Below are positions 57,437 through 64,000 of a DNA stretch of 64,000 bases, one piece after another (position 1 is the stretch's first letter; the number at the start of each line of letters is the position of its first letter). The translations under genes were made by a program, and so were the position numbers. Source of the stretch: Tetragonia tetragonoides. Taxonomy: Eukaryota; Streptophyta; Magnoliopsida; Caryophyllales; Aizoaceae. The stretch covers positions 17,955,001 to 18,019,000 of the forward strand of contig CM076153.1 in the NCBI GenBank assembly GCA_038025085.1, read 5' to 3'. The notes below the pieces were generated by a model. The model made no database searches. It saw only the letters and a list, made by a program, of their open reading frames with translations, and was not told the DNA's origin.

Positions 57437-58885
57437 TGCAGTTAATTAGCTACGGTTTTGAGTTGTTGGATCCAGTTAGAATCCGCAGCCATTAACTCTT
57501 CTTCTTTTTTTTTTTTTTTTTTTTCTTTTGTAGTGAGGAGATAGAGCATGATTTATTCGAATAGGAACGAATGCAATAATAGATTTCATAGTAATGGTTC
57601 ACATGCAGCTTTATTTTCATTGACAATAATAATTAAACAAAAGTTATCATTACATGCTTACTTTTTAGTAGTAGTAAGCAGTAGCACACACAAATTGGTA
57701 CACACTGTATGTCTGTATAGGACAGAATTGAAATCACGATATTACACCATAGTAGCAATTAAAACTATATGCTGCATGCATGCGTGATTGGGTTGTTTGC
57801 CATCGATCAACATGTATCTATCAATGGCATTCCCCGTAGTAACAGAGACAAGCCTTTTCACCTTTGTACCATTTGCATTCACCGTAGTGAGCTCCCCAAG
57901 TGTTCTTACATTTGTAGTTGCAACGATCGAAACACCCACCCTTGTACACCCATCCACATTTCTGTGCTTCAGCCACTTGGATCTCTGAAAAAAGAGAGTA
58001 TTAATTAGTTAGTACGTGTCTTAAGAGTTGAGGCTAGGAGTGTAACTAAGCCGAGCTGAGTTCGAGCCAGGCCTGCTCCAAATTCGACTTAGTTTGGCTT
58101 AACTCTGACTCGACTCGGTTTGATTCTACTCGGATTCAAACTCGTCATTATAAACCTTATAAAAAATAAATCAATTTAAAACATTTGTTATTGCATTGTA
58201 TTTGACTACAAGCAATCCTTTTGCACCTTATAAAAAAAACCTAAAATAAAAATGAATTTCCGTAAATATTTAATTGTGGGAAAAATCAAGTCGACTGAGT
58301 CGTTTGAGTAGAGCATGCGTGGTAGGCTCGGGCTCGACTCGAAAAGCATTTGCGCCGACTCAACCTCGATTGGACGAGCTTTGACCGAGCCGAGCCCGAA
58401 TATTCACCGAGTTGGCTCGACTCAGTTGTTACGCCCTTAGCTAGTTGAGGCCAAATCCAAGAACATCCACTATATACATTTTTATTTTTTGAAAAAAAAT
58501 ACTCACTTTAATTTGAGTTTTTAGACGAACAAAAATGATATAAGTGTCAAACTTTGAACAATAATACAGGACAAAAAAATAATTTGATTCATATTATTCG
58601 TTGTATTCAAATTAAATTAGATTATTGTCATAATATTTTTATTTTCAAATTGCTTGTTACTTATTCGCTCCGTCTTATTATATAAGTCGTTCTACAATTT
58701 TTTTTCCCCATAATATAAGTTATTTTAGAGTTTCAATAAAATATTTTTTATATTTTACGTATTTTACCCATTTTACCCTTCTTTCACATTAATTTATTAA
58801 TTGTTCACGCCTTCTTCATAAAATCTAAAGTCAAAGGGTATTCTAGTAAAATAAAACAATTTTTGTTAGAATTGAAACTTATTGA
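57437..58885 (-). repeat. extra copy of a defensin-like locus segment
   Basis: Matches 60830-62281 (and less well 39027-40483). It starts inside the CACTA element (last 99 bp, to 57535) and ends inside the Stowaway MITE, at GAATGACTT joined to AAAGTCACATGCATT. Sites such as GTTATTGCATTG, CCGTCTTATT and ACGTATTTTACC agree with the copy 5 locus and not with copy 2, so the donor was copy 5. Confidence 0.88.
57821..57984 (-). pseudogene. defensin-like copy 4, exon 2 only
   Basis: The exon is identical in coding content to copies 2 and 5, including the acceptor (TTTTTTCAG|AGATCC) and stop, but the source segment ends inside the intron (58885), so there is no exon 1, signal peptide or promoter. 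It cannot make the secreted peptide unless spliced to a new first exon. Its hAT MITE is at 58035-58443. Confidence 0.88.
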
Positions 58886-60213
58886 ATGACTTAAAGTCAC
58901 ATGCATTAAATATAATATGACAGTGGAGTTTTTATGACAGTGCTTTCACTGAAGTAATTATAAACTTATGCGAAAATAAATTCGGATGCACTTCTCATAC
59001 CATTTGATGACAAAGAGAAGTTACTGTCAAACATCTTATGATACAAATGGACTCAAACAACCTCAAAAGACCATATATCCTTGCACCAAACGACTAGCTT
59101 TTTCCTTTTTTAAATATTTTTTTATTTTACTTTCATTTGTTAACTCACAAATTTCATTGAGTTCACGAGTACATGACGAGATCGATGAGTCGATAGATGA
59201 CAATGTTGACGACTTGACCAGCGAGATCGATGACGATGATTAGATCGATGGCGATGATGGAGCTGGTGGTAACACGAAGCACGATGACGATGACGATGAC
59301 GATGGGGTTGATAGCGGTGTTGGCGGTGAATCGGTGATGGCAGTGATCGAATATAATGAGGAGAAACAGAGTTAGGAGAAAGAGAGAGAGGATGACATGA
59401 GGTTGGTAGTGACTAATGAGTACGCGTGCTATTGCTGAAATATATTGGGCCCTATACAAGTGAAATGTGCGCGTGGCACTCGCCCTATCCGAAAAGGCGG
59501 CCTCTTTTAAGTTTTTGTGTTTATTTTATGGATGCGAAGAGAATCGGGAAAAGAGAATGATAGGCGGACAGGAAGGAAAAGTGTAATATGTGTAATATTT
59601 CAACCTATTTGTCATTTTCCCTTTCCCCCATTATCCCCAACTTTAGGCGGAGGGGTAATTAAGGGAAATTCCCCCCGGCCCCATTCACTTTATTTCCCTC
59701 TCATTTCCTTTCCCTTACTTTCTAACTACCAAATCTGTCCTAAATCTTAATTATCACTTGAGTTGATTATTTATGAGTTTGGGGTGTATATGGGTGAGGT
59801 CTAGAATGAAATTTTGTCATTATGATCGAAAATTTGTTTCCATTATGTATTTGACATACTAAACTGTACTGGTCTGGTTTGTCTGCGGGCTAACAAACTT
59901 TTTTTTTTTTCTTTTAATAATCAAATTTCATATATTTTTGTTTGGGCTACAACAACATTTACACGTACAAAAATGCAATTATGCATTTATTTTTATTATA
60001 AAGAATAAGCCTAGATTTTATTCATCCACTAAGAAGGAAAATGGTAAACAGGGTAAAAGCGCAAAGCATAAATACAAGTATACAACCCTCACTCTTACAA
60101 AAGAGAGGTAGCTATCCAAGAGAACTAGTTGACCAATTGAAAAGTGAGCTGACCCTGATCATCACCAATACTTTTTCCAAACAATTGAACGCTAACTTCA
60201 AATTAAGTTGAGG

Positions 60214-60925
60214 CACTGCAAAAAAAACGAAAAACGGCTGAGGATTTTAGCTACGGATTTTTTTCGTAGCTAATTAGGTGTGGATTTTATAAATATGTAA
60301 CTAATAGATACGGAAAAAATTTCGTGGCAAATTAGTTGCGGAATGGAAATTTATTTTTCGGAGCTAAATAGCTGCGGAAATTTAATCATCCATAAATCAG
60401 ATAACAAATAAATAATATAATAATTTTAAAAAAATTAGCTGCGAAATTAATTTCTGCAGCTAAAATAACATCGAAATCAATTAATTCCGACGCAATTTTT
60501 ACTTTTTAATCATGGGGTGTAATACAGGTTAGTATAATATATGTGCATTACATATTGAGAAGTTGTTTGGTACCTCGCTTGTAAAGAGGTGCCTCATGCA
60601 CGAGTGCGACGTGGGTCCAATTCCTGCACCTCTAGCGTCTAATTCAACTTTTGTCTTCAATTTTTTTTTTAAATCTCAGCGACGGAGTCAACTTTTCCCG
60701 TTGCTGATATCAACTACGGAATCAGCTTTTCCTGTCGCTGGTATCATCGGCGGAAAGGTTTCCGCAACTATTTTTTCTCAGCGTCAAGAAAAATTGCGGG
60801 GAATTTATCCCTCCGCTCGCCCCGTTGTTGCAGTTAATTAGCTACGGTTTTGAGTTGTTGGATCCAGTTAGAATCCGCAGCCGTTTTCTCTTCTTTTTTT
60901 TTTTTTTTTTTTTTCTTTTGTAGTG
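60214..60925. mobile_element. CACTA non-autonomous element, second unit
   Basis: Copy of 38415-39129 with CACTGCAAAA and TTTTGTAGTG ends and AGG flanks on both sides. The poly-T stretch before the 3' end is shorter. Confidence 0.92.
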
Positions 60926-61210
60926 AGGAGATATAGCATGATTTATTTGAATAGGAACGAATGCAATAATAGTTTTCATAGTAATGGTTCACATGCAGCT
61001 TTATTTTCATTGACAATAATAATTAAACAAAAGTTATCATTACATGCTTACTTTTTAGTAGTAGTAAGCAGTAGCACACACAAATTGGTACACACTGTAT
61101 GTCTGTATAGGACAGAATTGAAATCACGATATTACACCATAGTAGCAATTAAAACTATATGCTGCATGCATGCGTGATTGGGTTGTTTGCCATCGATCAA
61201 CATGTATCTA

Positions 61211-62526
61211 TCAATGGCATTCCCCGTAGTAACAGAGACAAGCCTTTTCACCTTTGTACCATTTGCATTCACCGTAGTGAGCTCCCCAAGTGTTCTTACA
61301 TTTGTAGTTGCAACGATCGAAACACCCACCCTTGTACACCCATCCACATTTCTGTGCTTCAGCCACTTGGATCTCTGAAAAAAGAGAATATTAATTAGTT
61401 AGTACGTGTCTTAAGAGTTGAGGCTAGGGGTGTAACTAAGCCGAGCTGAGTTCGAGCCAGGTCTGCTCCAAATTCGACTTAGTTTGGCTTAACTCTGACT
61501 CGACTCGGTTTGATTCTACTCGGATTCAAACTCGTCATTATAAACCTTATAAAAAATTAATCAATTTAAAACATTTGTTATTGCATTGTATTTGACTACA
61601 AGCGATCCTTTTGCACCTTATAAAAAAAACCTAAAATAAAAATGAATTTCCGTAAATATTTAATTGTGGGAAAAATCAAGTCGACTGAGTCGTTTGAGTA
61701 GAGCATGCATGGTAGGCTCGGGCTCGACTCGAAAAGCATTTGCGCCGACTCTAACCTCGATTGGACGAGCTTTGACCGAGCCGAGCCCGAATATTCACCG
61801 AGTTGGCTCGACCCAGTTGTTACGCCCTTAGCTAGTTGAGGCCACATCCAAGAACATCCACTATATACATTTTTATTTTTTGAAAAAAAATACTCACTTT
61901 AATTTGAGTTTTTAGACGAACAAAAATGATATAAGTGTCCAACTTTGAACAATAATACAGGACAAAAAAATAATTTGATTCATATTATTCGTTGTATTCA
62001 AATTAAATTAGATTATTGTCATAATATTATTATTTTCAAATTGCTTGTTACTTATTCGCTCCGTCTTATTATATAAGTCGTTCTACAATTTTTTTTCCCC
62101 ATAATATAAGTTATTTTAGAGTTTCAATAAAATATTTTTTATATTTTACGTATTTTACCCATTTTACCCTTCTTTCACATTAATTTATTAATTGTTCACG
62201 CCTTCTTCATAAAATCTAAAGTCAAAGGGTATTCTAGTAAAATAAAACAATTTTTGTTAGAATTGAAACTCATTGAATGACTTTCATAATTTTTGTACTG
62301 CAAAAACCTTAAACGCTCTAAATAATGGAACGGAGGGAGTATATTATACTCTGGGTATATATTTTGAAATGCTACGGAGTATCATTTAAGATCTATGTGT
62401 TTGCCTAATATGGTAATTTCGAAAATAGCAAGGAAGGGATTTAATTAAGTACTCACCGTTGCTAGCAACAAGGAAGAATATGAGAGAGATAGCAAGTAAG
62501 CTAATAAAGCAAGCAGACTTAGCCAT
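61211..62526 (-). CDS. defensin-like secreted cysteine-rich peptide, copy 5
   Basis: Exon 1 is 62457-62526 and exon 2 is 61211-61374; 77 codons, intact. It is the recent duplicate of copy 2. The only coding change I see is Val to Ile in the signal peptide (GTT to ATT, residue 8); the mature peptide is unchanged. The promoter TATAAATA is at 62638-62645 and the leader minisatellite at 62566-62626. The intron carries the hAT MITE (61425-61834) and Stowaway MITE (62055-62339). Confidence 0.88.
61425..61834. mobile_element. hAT-type MITE in the intron of defensin-like copy 5
   Basis: Exact GTTGAGGC flanks (61417-61424 and 61835-61842), same ends as in copy 2. Confidence 0.9.
62055..62339. mobile_element. 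Stowaway MITE in the intron of defensin-like copy 5
   Basis: Copy of 40259-40543 with TA flanks and the CGGAGGGAG end. Confidence 0.87.
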
Positions 62527-63063
62527 TTTCTTCCTTTCTTAATTGATTGTATATATCGAGTTAGTTTGTCAGTTGTGAGTTGTGAGTAGTGATTGTGAGT
62601 TGTGAGTTGTGAGTTGTAAGTTGTGGAAAGAGCGTAGTATTTATAGACTGATTTCTTGCATAGCTACATGGCAATACATTCATTTAACAAAGAAATTTCA
62701 ATAATTGTACGTAGTAGTAGATGAACAGAAGAATCTGTCAATTAATTGTACGTACGTACGTACGTAGAAATTTAATTAACAGCAAACGATTACTTAAGCC
62801 TGTGACTTGTTCTACCCAGTCGGCACCTGCTCCAAAGCAAATGGGAATAGATAAATAAAAACCAAAGTGGTTGAATTTGATCAATGTATGAGTTGGGTTT
62901 GATTGTTATGAATGGACAAACTGTTTGTTTTAGAGTATTTTATCCCGTTTATGGATTGACCCGATGCATGTGAACAAGATTAGTCCTTTTCTAAAGTACT
63001 CAAGATGAGCCTGTGGTCCATACCAAATAAATAATGTCAAATACACTAGCGTATTTTTCTCTT

Positions 63064-63719
63064 TTTTTTTTTTTTTGAAGGAAACAGAATTCATTCATTC
63101 ATAAAAAATCATCCGGCATCTACAATTATGAATATCTCTAAACAAATATAGATCTAACATAACCAAGTATAAATTTAATATCACAAGATGAATATGACTC
63201 CCACTATCGCTGCTTGAAATCAATGTCTTCATCAGCTTCAGCGATAAGTGAATACCAATCTAAACATCACTGCTAAACATCGACGTCTTGATCAGCTTCT
63301 TCAATAATTGACAATGCCCTGATATAGTAAAAAATACGCTACACAGTAAACGGGAGGCCACCACCGCCTTTTCCCTACGATCGCAGGTAAGCACGAAACA
63401 TGCTGCAACTATTTGGAAGAATAAATCCCCTTGGCATATATAGTAGATTGAACTTGTCTTCGTGACTCATCAAACCGAACCCAAAAACACAAATTCTACA
63501 ATCCTCCGACGAATGCGGAGAAACTCCACAATCTGTCATCCAAGGATCGAAGAGTTTATTACTAACCATAAAGAAAAATAAACTAAAAGCGCTAGCCCAA
63601 ATCAAAAGTAAAGAAACAACAACGGAGGGGCTAACCATCGACAAATGTCGGTAATAGCCCTAAGATGAGTCAAAGAAAATAGAGGCTAGGAATCCTTGAG
63701 AGAGAACGACAATTTTTTT
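63064..63719 (-). mobile_element. LINE-mobilised retroposon, second unit copy of 41271-41929
   Basis: Same body and tail, with a reversed poly(A) run at 63064-63077. The rest of the window (63720-64000) is AT-rich DNA matching 41930-42204. Confidence 0.72.
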
Positions 63720-64000
63720 TATCTCTTATTAATTCTACTTCTCATTGAGACATGGGATTTATCTCGTATTATTTTGACTAGACTTATACATGAGTTATAT
63801 CATATATGTCACACTATTATGGACCCATTCGAGGTAGTTTTTAGTTTTATATTTTGTTTTTTATGAAAATTAACCAATTTTTGAAAATCAATATTTGATT
63901 TTTGATTTATAATTGCCAATTTCAAAATCTAAGTGGATAACTATGATGATTTTTTTTAGTCCCAAATATTTTTCAATAAGGTAATAATAAATTTTTAAAA

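Larger units (their letters stand above)
56209..59519. mobile_element. Mutator-like element, second unit, containing a defensin-like gene fragment
   Basis: Same ends and 9-bp flanks as the first-unit element, but 3.3 kb long. The extra 1.45 kb (57437-58885) replaces part of the 107-bp array. It is a copy of the CACTA 3' end, the defensin-like exon 2, its hAT MITE and part of the intron. Confidence 0.8.

Overview
This is a 64-kb piece of a eudicot plant nuclear genome. The evidence is a three-exon WUSCHEL-related homeobox gene, an eleven-exon RPA1-like gene, small two-exon defensin-like genes, and a dense load of plant transposons (Ty3/gypsy Tat-lineage, Stowaway, hAT, CACTA and Mutator-like elements, LINE and SINE remnants). 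I could not fix the species from sequence alone.

Layout. (1) 1-7957: a decayed plus-strand Tat-lineage retrotransposon. It has RT, RNase H and a second archaeal-type RNase H, no integrase, an antisense gene with a plant mobile domain, an acidic minisatellite, a polypurine tract and a 3' LTR. (2) 7958-about 16190: a second Tat-lineage element on the minus strand (gag, protease, RT, two RNases H, integrase) with the coiled-coil end of its own antisense gene. Element 1 appears to be inserted inside that gene. (3) 16190-21260: a WOX13-clade homeobox gene on the minus strand, with exons at 20716-21025, 18452-18982 and 16728-16813; they join in frame to 308 codons. Its 3' UTR runs straight into the gag end of element 2. 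(4) 21260-28480: AT-rich intergenic DNA with several MITEs. (5) 28483-64000: a stacked set of duplications. An older duplication made two about 4.8-kb blocks (30930-35736 and 39150-44025), each with a two-exon defensin-like gene. A recent direct duplication with a period of about 20.9 kb copied everything from 28540 onward to 49437 onward. A third, local event copied part of a defensin-like locus (57437-58885) into the middle of a Mutator-like element. Five defensin-like copies result; four have both exons.

Between the recent duplicates, at 44749-47929, lies an RPA70/RFA1-like single-strand-DNA-binding gene. One extra base in a T run in exon 2 breaks it. If the 20.9-kb period holds, a second copy should lie just past the right edge of the window.

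The host genes do not form one pathway. WOX13 is a developmental regulator, RPA1-like proteins bind single-stranded DNA, and the defensin-like peptides are predicted secreted. The main interest is the layered, transposon-marked expansion of the defensin-like genes, including a Mutator-like element that contains a defensin-like exon, and the antisense plant-mobile-domain gene of the Tat retrotransposons. Most dating is internal: paired paralogues supply empty sites, and exact target-site duplications of 2, 3, 8, 9 and 14 bp define many elements.
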